Origin: Populus alba
Lineage: Eukaryota > Streptophyta > Magnoliopsida > Malpighiales > Salicaceae
Direction of reading: 5' to 3'
Length of the DNA: 64,000 bases
Assembly (NCBI RefSeq): GCF_005239225.2
Contig: NC_133302.1
Coordinates: 17,897,357-17,961,356, forward strand
In this document: piece after piece, positions 12,565 through 23,834 of the stretch
Position numbering within the stretch: the first letter of the stretch is position 1
Layout: the number at the start of each line of letters is the position of its first letter
Position numbers and translations under genes: made by a program
The notes under the pieces: generated by a model
Told to the model about the DNA's origin: nothing
The model's database searches: none
The model's input: the letters and a program-made list of their open reading frames with translations, nothing else

Positions 12565-13237
12565 TTAGTTATCAAGCCTAATTTGGGGTTGATTCTCTTA
12601 AAGAATGAGTTTCAGGTTTTATGGGTTAACCTGGATCAACTAGAAAAAATTAAAAATATATATTTAAAATTTTAATAATCATATGAAAAAATTAAGAAAA
12701 AACTCATGTGAATATATGTTATACATATTATAAATAATGAAATTTAAAAGAATATTTTAAAAAGTTTTTCTTATTTCACGTTAAAAAAACATAATTTTTT
12801 TCTTATAAACATAGAGTATATATACTAAAGGGCTTCAAATTCCACATTGAAAAAATAATTTTTTTTTTGTGAATATGAAATATATATACGAAAGGATTTT
12901 AAATTTCACTTTAAAAAATTAACTTTTTTCTTAGGAACATATAAAATATATACCAAAAGGTTTCAAATCCCACATTAAAAAAAATAAAACAATTTTCTAA
13001 TATTTATATAATAAACTTTAAAAAGTGTTAATAACCAACTAAATAATTATGAAAAAAGAGAGGTATAGGAGAAAAACCACAATTGAAAAAAAAAAAAAGG
13101 TCTCGCCTGAGTTCGCTCGGGTCATGAGTTAACCCGTAGGGTCGACCGGGTTGTTGCATCGCCCTGTCTTTTAACAAACCTGAACCATTTCAACCACTGG
13201 GTCAACCCGTCAGACCGATCCGGGTTTAATAACTGTA
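12565..13237. mobile_element. Candidate non-autonomous TIR element
   Basis: The left end reads AGTTATCAAGCC and the reverse complement of the right end reads AGTTATTAAACC. The inner flanks are GGTTGA-type on one side and a GGGTCAACCCG-type block on the other. The interior is non-coding and includes a 64-bp minisatellite. Target duplication was not resolved. Confidence 0.45.
12774..12990. repeat. 64-bp minisatellite, three units and a partial
   Basis: Units start at 12774, 12840, 12904 and (partial) 12968. Each begins TTTCAC, TCCACATT or a close variant, contains a TATATATAC-type block, and ends with a TTCAAA or TTTTAAA block. The period is 64-66 bp. Confidence 0.75.
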
Positions 13238-13669
13238 AATATGATAAAGCCAAGAGGCCAGTAGCAATAACGATGGAAACATCCAAACATAAAATAAGGA
13301 ATATCTTATCTAGAGCATGGCTATCAAATCTAACTATGTGGGCCTGACATAACCTGATATGTTGATCAAGTTATTTGTTTACTCAAATATTAAACTAGGT
13401 CAATTTTAATTTTGAATTATTTAAAAAGTTAATCGAGTCAAATATGAATGACTCGTGACTTGAATAACTCGGTGAAAACTTGAGTGAGATTATATATATA
13501 TATAGTGTTTTTTTTTATGTGAACACCTCTCATTCTTATTATTTTTTTTCAATATTAAAATAAAAATAAAAAGTTCGTCTTATTCAAAACCTCAACTATG
13601 AAATCTTCTCTCTCTCACTTCATACCTTAGAATGCACTATTCTTATAAAAAAAAAAGAGACGTTTTTGT

Positions 13670-13935
13670 ATCTTCTTAGCCCAAACTATGAAATTGCTAG
13701 AGACAGGAATGGTTCCTTTTTAAGGTATTCCGGGAACATATCCAATGAAGACAAGGTGGGCTTGTAGTTCAGAGGAATTAGAGCATGTGGCTACGAACCA
13801 TGGTGTCGAGGGTTTGAGTCCCTCCTTGCCTATAACCGACCAAAAAGGGAAGGACCTTTCCTTCTGGAGGTAGGAACATCATGATTAGGATAGCAAATTC
13901 AAAGCTATGGAACTTGGGTGTGGGTCTTTTGTTGA
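13670..13935. other. Nuclear insertion of plastid DNA (NUPT), approximate limits
   Basis: Around a recognisable trnR-ACG the flanks also resemble the plastid inverted-repeat region next to rrn5. They include GGAATGGTTCCTTTTT and GGTATTCCGGGAAC upstream, and AAAGCTATGGAACTTGG downstream. Differences from the plastid sequence as I recall it are largely C-to-T and G-to-A, as expected from decay of methylated cytosines after transfer. The ends are estimates. Confidence 0.7.
13758..13832 (+). pseudogene. trnR-ACG: Decayed plastid-type trnR-ACG
   Basis: The order of a tRNA is readable: acceptor GGGCTTG, D-arm TTCAGAGG...AGAGC, anticodon loop CTACGAA with anticodon ACG, and T-arm GAGGGTTTGAGTCCCTC. 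Compared with the plastid gene as recalled, it has an extra A in the D-loop. Transitions hit conserved T-loop and acceptor positions (TTTGAGT where TTCGAAT is expected, and a 3' end of TTGCCTA). It is most likely non-functional in the nucleus. Confidence 0.8.
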
Positions 13936-13959
13936 AAACCTGACAAAATACTATTTATT

Positions 13960-14900
13960 GTAATAATATTGTTGCCTTTTTTTTTTTTTTTTACAAAAAT
14001 CTATTTTTTTTTAAATTTCATCATTTGATATTTAATTTATTAAAGATTGGATTTCATGATTTGTTACGATTTACTTTTTATTTGGTTATCTTAGTTTTAT
14101 GATTCATGTTATAAGTTTGATGGGTTAATTAGGTTAATTCAAGTTTGTTTTTAAACTGATGTTTTTTTTTTTTTCTAGTTTCATAATTATATCATTAAGT
14201 TGATTAGGAAATAGTTATTGTCATTTGTTTTGGTTTATTTTCCTTAAGGTTATTATGATCTCATTACTTGTGTTATGAGTTTTGTGAATTAACCTAGATA
14301 GACCTAAGTTGTTTTTATCGTGTATTTTTTAAATTGATTTTTTTTTCTTTCAAATTTATCATTCAATAATGAGTTTATTGAGAATTAAACTTCATAATTT
14401 ATTTGATTTGTTTTTTATGGGCTTATTACAATCTCATGATCTGAGTTGCGAGACTGGTAACTTAACTCGAGTTTTTTTTTTTTTTTTTTTTTACTTTCAA
14501 TGAGGTTATCTTTTCCTCATGATTTAGATCATGAATTTGATGGGTTAATCAGGGTTGACTCAGGTCTTTTTGCATGTTTTTTTGAAATGATTTTTTTTTT
14601 AATTTCTTCATTTAACATTGAATGGATTGAGAATTAAAGTTCATAATTTATTTTGATTTACTTTCTATTGAGTTGTCATGATCTCATGATCTCATGATTT
14701 GAGTCATAGATTTGGAGGTTAACTCAGTTGACTTGGATGGTTTTTTTTTTTTTAACTTTTTAATTATTATTTTCAATTTCATCATTCAATATTGTTTTGA
14801 TTGAGAATTACATTTTATAATTTATTTTTGATTTGTTTTATATAATATTATCATGATCTCATGACCTAAGTTACAGATTGAATTTATTTAATCAAACGAT
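13960..14900 (+). repeat. Tandem array of a roughly 166-bp dispersed repeat
   Basis: Each unit has a block like TTATCATGATCTCATGA followed by TGAGTCATGAGTTTGATGGG, then a T-rich stretch and TTTCATCATTCAATATTG...GAGAATTA. Anchors lie near 14084, 14248, 14420, 14503, 14670 and 14836, spaced 164, 172, 83, 167 and 166, so one unit is partial. The same family recurs near 19.3-20.3, 33.8-34.3 and 51.9-52.9 kb. It encodes no protein. Confidence 0.75.
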
Positions 14901-15185
14901 ATTTTTACTAGTTATTAAAGTTATTTTTAGACTATTGAGTCAACCAAGTCACATCGGATAACTTTCACATGGTTTGTAAAATAATTTTCAGTTAGAAAAA
15001 TGTTAGTTACATCTATGTTTTTTTTTATGTTTTTTTTTTATTTTAATTTGATCCCCTAGGATAACAATCTAGTGATATTTATAGGTTAACTTGGCAATCT
15101 GGGTATTGACCCATCCAATTTATAACCCGGCCCTGAGTCAGTCTTAAAGATTAGGACCAGCACATCACGTTAGTGTCACAGTTGC

Positions 15186-15193
15186 AAACCCTA
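15186..15193 (+). promoter_or_regulatory. Telo-box in the eEF1B gamma promoter
   Basis: AAACCCTA lies about 120 bases before the proposed leader intron and 285 bases before the ATG. Telo-boxes are an established feature of plant promoters for translation factors and ribosomal proteins, which fits the gene downstream. Confidence 0.55.
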
Positions 15194-15470
15194 CTGCTAA
15201 CTTCCTAAACCCACGCTTTCTTGCTTGCTTGTCTGAGCCTTACCCTTCCTCACCTTACCTTTGCGCTCTGTTTATCTCTACAAGAGCTGGACTTTAATCT
15301 TACAAAAGGTAACTTCCATTCTTCATTGCAGATCAAACTTAACGTTTTTTAATGTTTACTGCAATGATGTTTGTAGATAGTAATGACAGTTTTCTTTTTG
15401 GGTTTTTTTTCCCAGCTCTGTATTGCTAATCTGATCTTTCTGGAGCAACTGAACAATCTTCTGTTAAGTC

Positions 15471-18400
15471 ATGGCTCTGGTAAGTAATGAGCAATTTTAC
15501 TTTCTGGGATTTAGTTTGTTTTTTATTTAGTTTAGTGTTTAGATCTGTTCTACTGATCAGGTTGTCTTGCATTGAAAATTGAGAAAAACAGCGAGGAATG
15601 GAAAGGAAAATCACACTTGAATTTATTAATGTTTATTTATTGTGTATTATAGTTGATGGTAAAGTCGCTGTTAATAAACATTTATTAAATTCAAGTGTGA
15701 TTTTCCTTTCCATTCCTCGCCATCTAAAATTGAGAAAAACAGCGAGGAATGGAAAGGAAAATCACACTTGAATTTATTAATGTTTATTTATTGTGTATTA
15801 TAGTTGATGGTAAAGTCGATTACTTGTAGATGGCGTGTTATCATGATTAGTTACAATTATACGTTCAATTGAAGCTAGGATGTATACGGATAATGCCTTT
15901 CGTATGTCTACATGAACTAAGGGTGTGGAAATTGGTGAAAATGAGGGATTGCACTTATTTTTGCTGCACAGATGTAGGAACTAGATGGTTATCTTTAGTA
16001 TTATCCTTCGAAAAGTTCTTGAAATGAAAATGTTGAAATTCAGATGATCAACTTGCTGTTAATTTCTGGATCGACCCTTTTGTGTTTCTTTTTCAATCCA
16101 GATATGGAAATGGACTTTTTGACGTTTGAATTTATTTATTTTATCCAAATTGTTGGATTTTAATTTCTTAGGTAATGTTTACAGTAGGTCTGGATGTTTT
16201 TGGTTGGCTTTGTCACGGTTTACATGCCTATTCATGTGTGCATATGACTAGTGCCTTTCCTTTGTTGATTTATGGAGTTCTAAGTTGGAAATGCAAGGTG
16301 GGATTTTTGGCCTAATGTTTTGAAGTTTGAGCCTTTGTATTTAGAAGGGGCTTAGACCCGTATTCCAACACATCCTTCATGCTGACAAGATTAGACTATT
16401 CTTTTTATCTTGGACTTTAGCAATGATGTTTTTGTTATGGTTACCTGGTTGGTGGCACTGTAATTTATTTTACCAAAGCACATGGAACTGCTTGAGGTGT
16501 TTGAAATTGTCATTCCTTAAAAATTCTTTAACAGATCTGTTTCTGAATCTCAAACATTCTTGTTTATCTACTTCAAGGTATTACATGCGGGCAGCACAAA
16601 CAAAAATGCTTTTAAGACACTCATTGCTGCTGAGTATAGTGGTGTCCAAGTTGAACTGGTCAAGAATTTTGAGATGGGTGTGTCAAATAAGACACCAGAG
16701 TTTCTTAAGATGAACCCCATTGGAAAGGTTTGCTGTGTACCATCAGAAATTATTTAAGGCGTGCCATGATTGTTGTGTTCATTTTTACATATAAGGTTGT
16801 TTTATCTGTAGGTTCCTGTGTTGGAAACTCCAGATGGTCCCATATTTGAGAGTAATGCTATTGCACGCTATGGTGAGGCATAATAAAAAGTTATATTCTC
16901 TCTGTTTATTTACCGCAGCAGTGTGATATGTTCTCAGTTGTCAGCTACTTCTTGGTGCAGTTACTCGCCTGAAGGCTGATAATCCCCTCTATGGATCTTC
17001 ATTGATCGAATATGTAAGTGATGCTAGGTTTGGTGATGTTCATACTCGAGAAGTGTTTGGCATGCTGTCCATTCAAATAGACCTTTATTTTTTTCCCAAA
17101 GTTGGTCTCTAAACTGGGCTTTGCAGGCCCGCATTGAGCAATGGATTGATTTTGCAACAATGGAGATTGATGCCAATATTTTGCGCTGGTTCATACCAAG
17201 AATTGGTTTTTCCGTATACCTTCCTCCGGTTAGTCAAATTCTTCTTCTCTATGGAACTAGAGTTGAATATTGTTATTCAGAATATATTTATATATACTGG
17301 CAGCAATTGGTTTATTATTCTTGTATTTTACTTTTAATCTACCTAAGGCCGAGGAAGCTGCAATTGCTGCATTGAAGAGAGCACTCACAGCTTTGAACAC
17401 CCATCTTTCCACCAGCACTTATCTGGTTGGACATTCTTTGACATTGGCTGACATTGTTTTGACCTGTAACCTGACTTTGGGATTTAGCCGTCTTTTGACA
17501 AAAACCTTCACTTCAGAATTTCCCCATGTTGAGAGATACTTCTGGACTATGGTTAATCAGCCAAATTTCCGCAAGATATTGGGTGAAGTGAAACAAACAG
17601 AATCTGTTCCTCCTGTGCAAAAGCCTTCACAACAAAAGGAACCTGCAAAACCTAAGGAACCTGCAATTCCTAAGGAACCTGCAATTCCTAAGGCTAAGGA
17701 GGAGCCAAAGAAGGAAACCAAGAAAGAATCAGCAAAGCCTAAAGCAGAAGAGGCTGGTGAAGCAGAAGAGGCGCCCAAGCCCAAGCCTAAGAATCCCCTT
17801 GATCTTTTGCCTCCTAGTAAGATGATCCTTGATGAATGGAAGAGGCTTTATTCTAACACAAAGACCAACTTCCGTGAGGTTGCTATTAAAGGTAGCTCTG
17901 CAAAACTTTTTTTTCCCCTGTTTTCTTCATGTGAATATGATTATTAAGTTTGTTCACATAATATAGATTTCATTAAAATCTAGCACTATTCTTGGCCCTT
18001 TGAATTCGCTTGTGTTTCTGGCCCGTTAGTAGTTAAACTATTTGATGATTGCAGATACACAGTTTGGCTAATGATTCTCTCCTGTGATAATTGAGAAATT
18101 AAGACTGTTAATGTTTGGCTAATGATTGCATGCACTTTAGAGTTACCTTAGATCTTTCATGTTGACTACTTGCTCATGCTTCTGTTCTGTTTTCCTCCAT
18201 AAATTACATACCTACATGGGGTTTTTTTTTCCCCAATTGAATCCCATCTAGCTTTCTTTTGAGTCGTTTCCAGTTCATGGGTTGGTGTTCTCCTGTTTTT
18301 ATTTTTTTAAACTGGGTAACTTCCTCGTGATTAAGCTATAACAAAACCCCTAAAAATCCCTTTGTTGGTTTTGTAATTTCCCGGGAAGAAAAGAAGTTCA

Positions 18401-18912
18401 TAAATTAAGTTTTTGTGATTGCTTTTTCATTGTAAAAGAAAAAAAAAATTCATCCTTCTTTCAGAATAGGAAACTCAGGCTCTCTTGGTGGACTTTCTAG
18501 GTAATAAGATTTGTTATTGCCTTTGTTTGCAGGATTTTGGGAAATGTATGATCCTGAGGGCTATTCCCTTTGGTTTTGTGATTACAAGTACAATGATGAG
18601 AATACAGTGTCATTTGTGACATTAAACAAGGTAGGTGGTTTCCTTCAGAGAATGGACTTGGCTCGTAAGTATGCTTTTGGGAAGATGCTGGTGATTGGCT
18701 CAGGACCACCGTTCAAGGTGAAGGGTTTGTGGCTCTTCCGTGGACAAGAGATTCCCCAGTTTGTGATCGACGAGTGTTATGACATGGAGCTTTACGAGTG
18801 GAAGAAGGTTGACATCACAGATGAAGAACAGAAGGAGCGAGTCAGTCAGATGATTGAAGATTATGAGCCTTTTGAGGGGGAGCCTCTACTGGATGCCAAA
18901 TGCTTCAAGTGA
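15471..18912 (+). CDS. Elongation factor 1B gamma (eEF1B gamma)
   Basis: Seven coding exons join in frame to 432 residues: 15471-15479, 16578-16727, 16812-16872, 16961-17013, 17127-17228, 17348-17891 and 18533-18912. The first holds only Met-Ala-Leu. Residues 1-80 are a glutathione-S-transferase-like N-terminal fold (LHAGSTNKNAFKTLI; SNAIARYV). About 90-200 is the GST C-terminal half (ARIEQWIDFA; YLVGHSLTLADIVL). About 205-262 is a Lys/Pro/Glu-rich linker with KEPA and IPKEPA repeats. About 265-432 is the eEF1G domain (NPLDLLPPSKMILDEWKR; YSLWFCDYKYN). It is the structural subunit of the nucleotide-exchange complex that recharges eEF1A in translation. A 5' UTR intron at 15309-15415 is plausible. 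An AATAAA at 19104-19109 may direct polyadenylation. Confidence 0.96.
15575..15818. repeat. Direct-inverted-direct triplication in eEF1B gamma intron 1
   Basis: A 93-bp segment at 15575-15667 is repeated, apparently identically, at 15726-15818. Between them an inverted partial copy gives a perfect 35-bp match (15686-15720) to 15591-15625 and 15742-15776, and weaker matching for about 15 more bases. It lies wholly in the intron after the three-codon first exon, so it does not alter the protein. The intron RNA could form a 35-bp hairpin. Confidence 0.9.
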
Positions 18913-19129
18913 TCAAGTTTCTGCCTGCTCTATTAGTTACAAAGCTTAGGGTTCTCCTAAATTGCTATTTAAACTTTTCTAAATTCTGTCTTTGGTCTTC
19001 AATTTTTGTTTGCAGTGGTCTTTTTGTGACACCAATAGCAGCTTTGTGATGATAGTTTGGATATATTAAGGTATCGTTATGTTATTATGTTGTTGGTCGG
19101 ATCAATAAAAAAATTTTAACATGTAAAAG

Positions 19130-19309
19130 AAATATTAAGTTGTTGATAATATTTTCTCGTAGGAAAAAAAAAAACTTTTAAATCATGTAGAGAATTACTT
19201 GATTAACTTGATGGATTTAAAGGTAATTTGAATAACCAATAAAAATATAATTTAATTTATAAAAACTTAAAAAAATATATATTTTTTTTAAAGTATTGAA
19301 ATAAAAATA
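19130..19309. other. AT-rich spacer after eEF1B gamma
   Basis: Simple A/T-rich sequence with diverged pieces of the inverted-orientation 166-bp repeat starting near its end. No gene seen. Confidence 0.4.
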
Positions 19310-20480
19310 TATTAGATTGATTTATATTAATTTAGGTTAATTTATCAAATTCAAACTCGAATTATGAAATCATTATAACTTTAAATAAAATAAATTGAAA
19401 ACAAGTTTATTTTTTTATTGGGCTATGTTGAAGAATGAAGAAAACATTGGCTTTTTTTATATAAAAAAAATATTAAAACAGAAATATATTGGATTGATTT
19501 GTATTAATTTTGAGTTAATTTATCAAATCTTCAATTTGGATCATAAGACTATAATAATTTTAAATATAAAACTTAATTCTTTATCGACTTAGTTTTAAAA
19601 ATAAATTAAAAAAAATTAAAGAAAAGATAAAAAAAAAAAAAAAAACAACAACAACTTGAATTAATTTGTCATGATTTAGGTCACGAGACCAAGATAATCT
19701 CTTATAAAGTAATAAAAAAAAAATAACTTGAGTCAACTTAGGTTAACCTATTAAACTCGTGGCTTGAGTCATAAAACTATAATAACCTCATATAAAAAAA
19801 AATTTAAACAAATTATGAAGGCTAATTTTCAATACATCTATTATTGAAGGATGAAATTTTTTTAAAAAAAATCAACATAAAAAATAGAAAAATAATAAAA
19901 CGACCTGAGTTTACCAATAAAACACGTAATTCGAGTTATGAGACCGGAATAACTTCATATAAAGCAATCCAAAATAAATCATGAAGCCTAATTCCTAATC
20001 AACTCAAAACTGAAGGATGAAATTGAAAAACTACCAATTAAAAAAATAATAATAAAAAAAAAAAACTTGAGTCAACCAAGTTAACCAATCAAACTTGCAA
20101 ACCACAATTCAAGTCATGAGACCGAGATAACTTCACAGAAAAAAAAAAAAAAAGCCAACATAAATCATAAAACTTAATTCGTAATCAGCCTAATGTTGAT
20201 CAATAAAAAAAAAAAACAAAGAAAAAAAACTTTAAGTCAATCAAATTAACTTGTCAAACTCGTAACAAACATTATAAGATCGAGCTAATTATATAGAAAG
20301 CAAACCACAATAAATCACAAAAAATAACAAAGCAAAACTTCCTAAAAAAGGATAAAAAATAAGAAAAAACCAGCTTAAAAAAAAAAACCCAAGCAAATCC
20401 GGATAAACCTCGTAAAACATGGTCTTATTACTAAAATTTGTAACTCGTGAAATCTTATATCTAAGTTCAATTAAAAAACT
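19310..20480 (-). repeat. Array of the roughly 166-bp repeat, reverse orientation
   Basis: Blocks like GAGTCATGAGACCGAGATAA recur near 19681, 19769, 19936, 20115 and 20271, spaced 88, 167, 179 and 156. More diverged units lie near 19365 and 19540. They are the reverse complement of the blocks in the 13.96-14.90 kb array, so the two arrays face each other across the eEF1B gamma gene. Confidence 0.7.
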
Positions 20481-20537
20481 TAACTCTTGATCAATTTAGT
20501 TTTGAAAAATGAAATCATTGAAAAATATATATATAAA

Positions 20538-20776
20538 AAAACTATTAATGAACAAATTTGCAATTTTAATTTTCTTATTTTCATGTAATTTGACTTATTT
20601 AGAAACACAAAATTAGTACTTTCTAATTCCAAAAGTAAAGCTTGGCATTCCATAGGACTACATATCAAGGACGCAATACACATGTTTTCTCCTGCATGTT
20701 TTTATTATTGTTAATTTAATTTCTTCACTCATTCTTCATGAACAATCAAGGGCATTGGTCTTCTCTTTTATCCTAT
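20538..20776 (-). repeat. Right copy of the dispersed direct duplication
   Basis: It matches 11366-11563 in the same orientation, with an extra block of about 45 bases near 20580-20625. Similarity stops after GGGCATTGGTC, where the left copy continues into different sequence. Confidence 0.7.
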
Positions 20777-21180
20777 CGGTACAACTTGATTTCCAAGGAG
20801 TTGAATTGTTTGAATCTTCAATCGAGATATATTTTTAAATCAAGCTTATAAGTTCTCCGCAGCAAACCTTAAAGAACTATATTAATTAAAAAAAAAAATA
20901 TTTAAATAAAATTTATATTATTGACTAATATATAAAATACTATGTAAAAAACAAATGATTAAGTTCATATATAAAAAAATACCATCACGGTTGAAAAAAG
21001 AACCGTTATTCCATCAACATGAAATTCTAGAAATCATTATAATATTCTATATATAGTTTTTTTTACGACGTGTTAATCAAATTTTAAAAAATAAGTAATT
21101 TAATAATTTTATTATACTAAAAAACTAAAAAAACATACACATTGCTAATCAATTTTATAATAACTATTAGAACATGTTGG

Positions 21181-21515
21181 GATGATTATTTTAGGTTCGG
21201 TTTTTATTAAAAAAGTAAGAAAACTGATTTTTTTTTAAAAAAACCAAAACCGATTTAAACCAATTGGTTTTGGTTCGTTTTTTTAGGACAAAAACTGGTT
21301 CAAACCGGTTTGGCTTGGTTTAGCTCGGTTTTTTTTATTTGGCTCAGTTGTTTTCCTGTTTTTTTTGTTTGGGTTTGGTTTGATTCGGTTTAATTTTTTT
21401 TTTCAAGCTTATAAAATCAAAACCGAACCAAAACTAGTCGGTTTTTTCAAAATTTTAATTGGTTTTTTTTCACGGTTTGGATTTTTTAATTTTTTTTATT
21501 TAATCTGTTTTTTAG
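21181..21515 (+). repeat. Degenerate GGTTTNGGTTCGGTT-type repeat
   Basis: Low-complexity sequence built from GGTT, CGGTTT and AAACCG words. The family recurs in the opposite orientation at 51300-51650, with shared blocks such as AACCGGTTTGG. No protein is encoded. Confidence 0.6.
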
Positions 21516-21534
21516 GTTTTTTGATTACCACTAA

Positions 21535-22510
21535 GGCCATGTTTGTTTCCCGAAAAGTAGCTCCAGGGAAACCATTTTTCAAATTTTCCTGTGTTTGTTT
21601 GCCATTAGAAAAATTAATCAACGGAAAACACTTTTCAGTAAAAAAAAAATTTGGCTTGGTTTTTAGGAAAATGTTTTTCTTTTTAGCTGTGTTTGTTTTC
21701 CGGAAAATGGTTTCCGGAAAATCACTTTCCAAACTTTCTTGTGTTTATTTGCCATTAGAAAAGTTGGTTAACAGAAAACATTTTCCAGTAAAAGAAAAAT
21801 TTGGCTTGGTTTTCAGGAAAGTGTTTTCCTGAAAAATTTGGGCGGAAAACACTTTCGGGAAGTTATGAAAAATTTAGAAATATCATTATTTGCTGATTAT
21901 ATTAAATTTGATCCTCAAACTTTTGATTGCTATATATATATATATATATTTTCTTTCGAATATTTATTTTTCAATTTCATCTCTTAAAATTTTATTTTTA
22001 TATTAACTTTGATTCTTATTTTTATAATTGCTATTTGCTTTTTTCTTATCATTTTTTTATTAAAATTTTTTATCTATCAAATTTATCCTCATTCTTTTGA
22101 TTGTTACTTATTTTATTTGAAATAATTTATGAAAAGTTGATTATTATTATTTTAATTTCTTTATCTTTCATTTTTTTAAAATTTTTTAGATTTGATCTCT
22201 ATTATTTTGATTATTATATATTTTATTTGAGATAATTTATGAAATTATATTTTTTTTTTCAATTTCATTCTCATTCAAATTTTTTAATTTGTAAGATTTG
22301 TTCCTTATTATTTTAATAAACTTGAGAAAAATAAAATATTAATAAGTTATTTTCCAGCTTATTTTCCATGACATAACCAAACACTAGATAGTGTTTTATA
22401 ACTTATTTTCCATTACACTACCAAACATCGGAAAACACTTTCTCGAAATTCACTTTTCCCGAAATTTACTTTTAAAAAAGAAACTACTTTCCAGCAAACA
22501 AATTGGATTT
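21535..22510. mobile_element. TIR-type element with internal 150-bp tandem duplication
   Basis: The left end, ATGTTTGTTTCCCGAAAAGTAG, and the right end, read in reverse as TTTGTTTGCTGGAAAGTAG, are imperfect inverted repeats. Inside, 21541-21690 is duplicated at 21691-21832 (GTTTGTTTTCCGGAAAATGG; TTTGGCTTGGTTTT). The middle is T-rich, with a roughly 107-bp repeat containing TATTTTATTTGAAATAATTT. Non-coding and probably non-autonomous. The left boundary is given to within a few bases. Confidence 0.55.
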
Positions 22511-22797
22511 AAGACCATGCATAAAGCCTTTTACTCCCCTGGTACCAAGACCTTTGTTTTTTTTCAAGGATAAAAAAATAATTATACAATCACAATAAAT
22601 AATAAAATATATCTATAACTACATTGTTTTCACCTTCCATTTCAACTCTTTTGTTATATGATATTCTTTTGCTTCGATGGCTGTAAAACATTGGAACTCA
22701 CCTGATAATATGATCAATTAAATTAATCCCTTAAATATCAAAAAATAAAAATAAAAATAAAAATAACAATAACAATAAAATAAAATCAATGACTGGT
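22511..22797. other. Upstream region of the small membrane-protein gene
   Basis: AT-rich spacer with a short (AAATA)n/(AACAAT)n tract near 22740-22785. No gene seen. Confidence 0.4.
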
Positions 22798-22814
22798 CAC
22801 GTGAGGCTCACGTG
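22798..22814 (+). promoter_or_regulatory. Pair of G-boxes
   Basis: CACGTG occurs at 22798-22803 and again at 22809-22814, 11 bases apart and 167-183 bases before the ATG at 22981. Closely paired G-box/ABRE cores bind bZIP or bHLH factors in plants and often mark abscisic-acid or light response. That role is inference here. Confidence 0.55.
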
Positions 22815-22980
22815 AACATAGAACTGGAAGCATCAGAGCAGTCGCATGCCAGAGACGTGTGAATTGTAATAAAAGCTCTCCCACAACTAACGCAAGTGAT
22901 CATTTTTTCAACTTCCGACTAAACTGCTGCTACTTCTCTCCCTCTCTATCACAACGATCTTAGTTTTACAAAGGAAAAAA

Positions 22981-23834
22981 ATGAGGAGTTGTTGTGGGTT
23001 TGGATCTCTACAGATTTTTGTTATTTTCTTCTTGTCAATTTCTCTGCATCTTCTTTCAGGTACCTCCATTTTGTTTTTCATTTTCTTTCTTGATTTACTT
23101 GTATTGACTTGATACATGCGATACCCACTCCTTGGAATTTCAGGATTGCTATGATTCTTTAGTTTTTAGTTTCTGTTTCTTGTTGAATTGTTGAATTTTC
23201 GATAATCTATCTGTTTGGTTTCTGGGAAAACTAAGCAAGGAAAACAGACAGATGCTAAATAATGAATTTTAGTTGGGGTTGGTTCATTTTTTTCCCACTT
23301 TCAAGAAAGTTAGACAATTTTGGATCTAAGCTCTAATGGGTAGCTAACAAAATCAATTTCTTAGGAATAATATTTGTTCAATGGTTTCAAGACCCGAATT
23401 TTCTTCTTGTATTTATCAATTTGTGACCTGAAATTTAATTGCGTAAGATGTAATTCTCATGATTCTATCTGTGCAGTTTTTGCTGTCTTAAAGCATGACG
23501 AACCTTGATTTTGAGTTTTCTGTTGTATTTAGTCAGAACAGGCAACATTTATTTCACTAATTAAAGTTGGGTTTCAAAATTTTCTTGTCTGTTTCAAGGT
23601 TTAGCGAGTGACCCGGCGAATCCTAAAGATACAAATAAACCTGCGAGTCATTCAAAAAGCTCAGTGGGAGTTAAGGTGGTAATAGCCTGTCTCGGTGTCG
23701 TGTCGATCATTGGATTTACCATGTTATTGTTTAAGATTTGGCAAAAGAAGAAGAGGGAAGAGCAGCATGCCCGTCTTCTAAAGCTTTTCGAAGATGATGA
23801 TGAGCTTGAGGTTGAACTTGGCATCAGGGATTGA
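22981..23834 (+). CDS. Small single-pass membrane protein
   Basis: Two exons, 22981-23059 and 23599-23834, join across a phase-1 GT-AG intron to 104 residues. Residues 1-26 are a likely signal peptide (MRSCCGFG, then LQIFVIFFLSISLHLLS). Residues 28-48 form a short Ser/Pro/Lys-rich outside segment (DPANPKDTNKP). Residues 49-71 are a transmembrane helix (VKVVIACLGVVSIIGFTMLL). The cytosolic tail starts basic (KIWQKKKREEQ) and ends acidic (FEDDDELEVELG). This is a type I topology with a tiny ectodomain. I recognise no named family and assign no function. The intron position between signal peptide and body, and clean splice sites, support a real gene. Confidence 0.75.

Noticed and set aside
13758..13832. 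Functional nuclear tRNA-Arg
   Set aside because: The T-loop, acceptor end and D-loop carry damaging changes, and the flanks are plastid-like, so it is a decayed insertion.
21365..21832. 155-codon open frame
   Set aside because: It is the translation of a T-rich repeat and a duplicated TIR element end; the protein is simple Phe-rich sequence.
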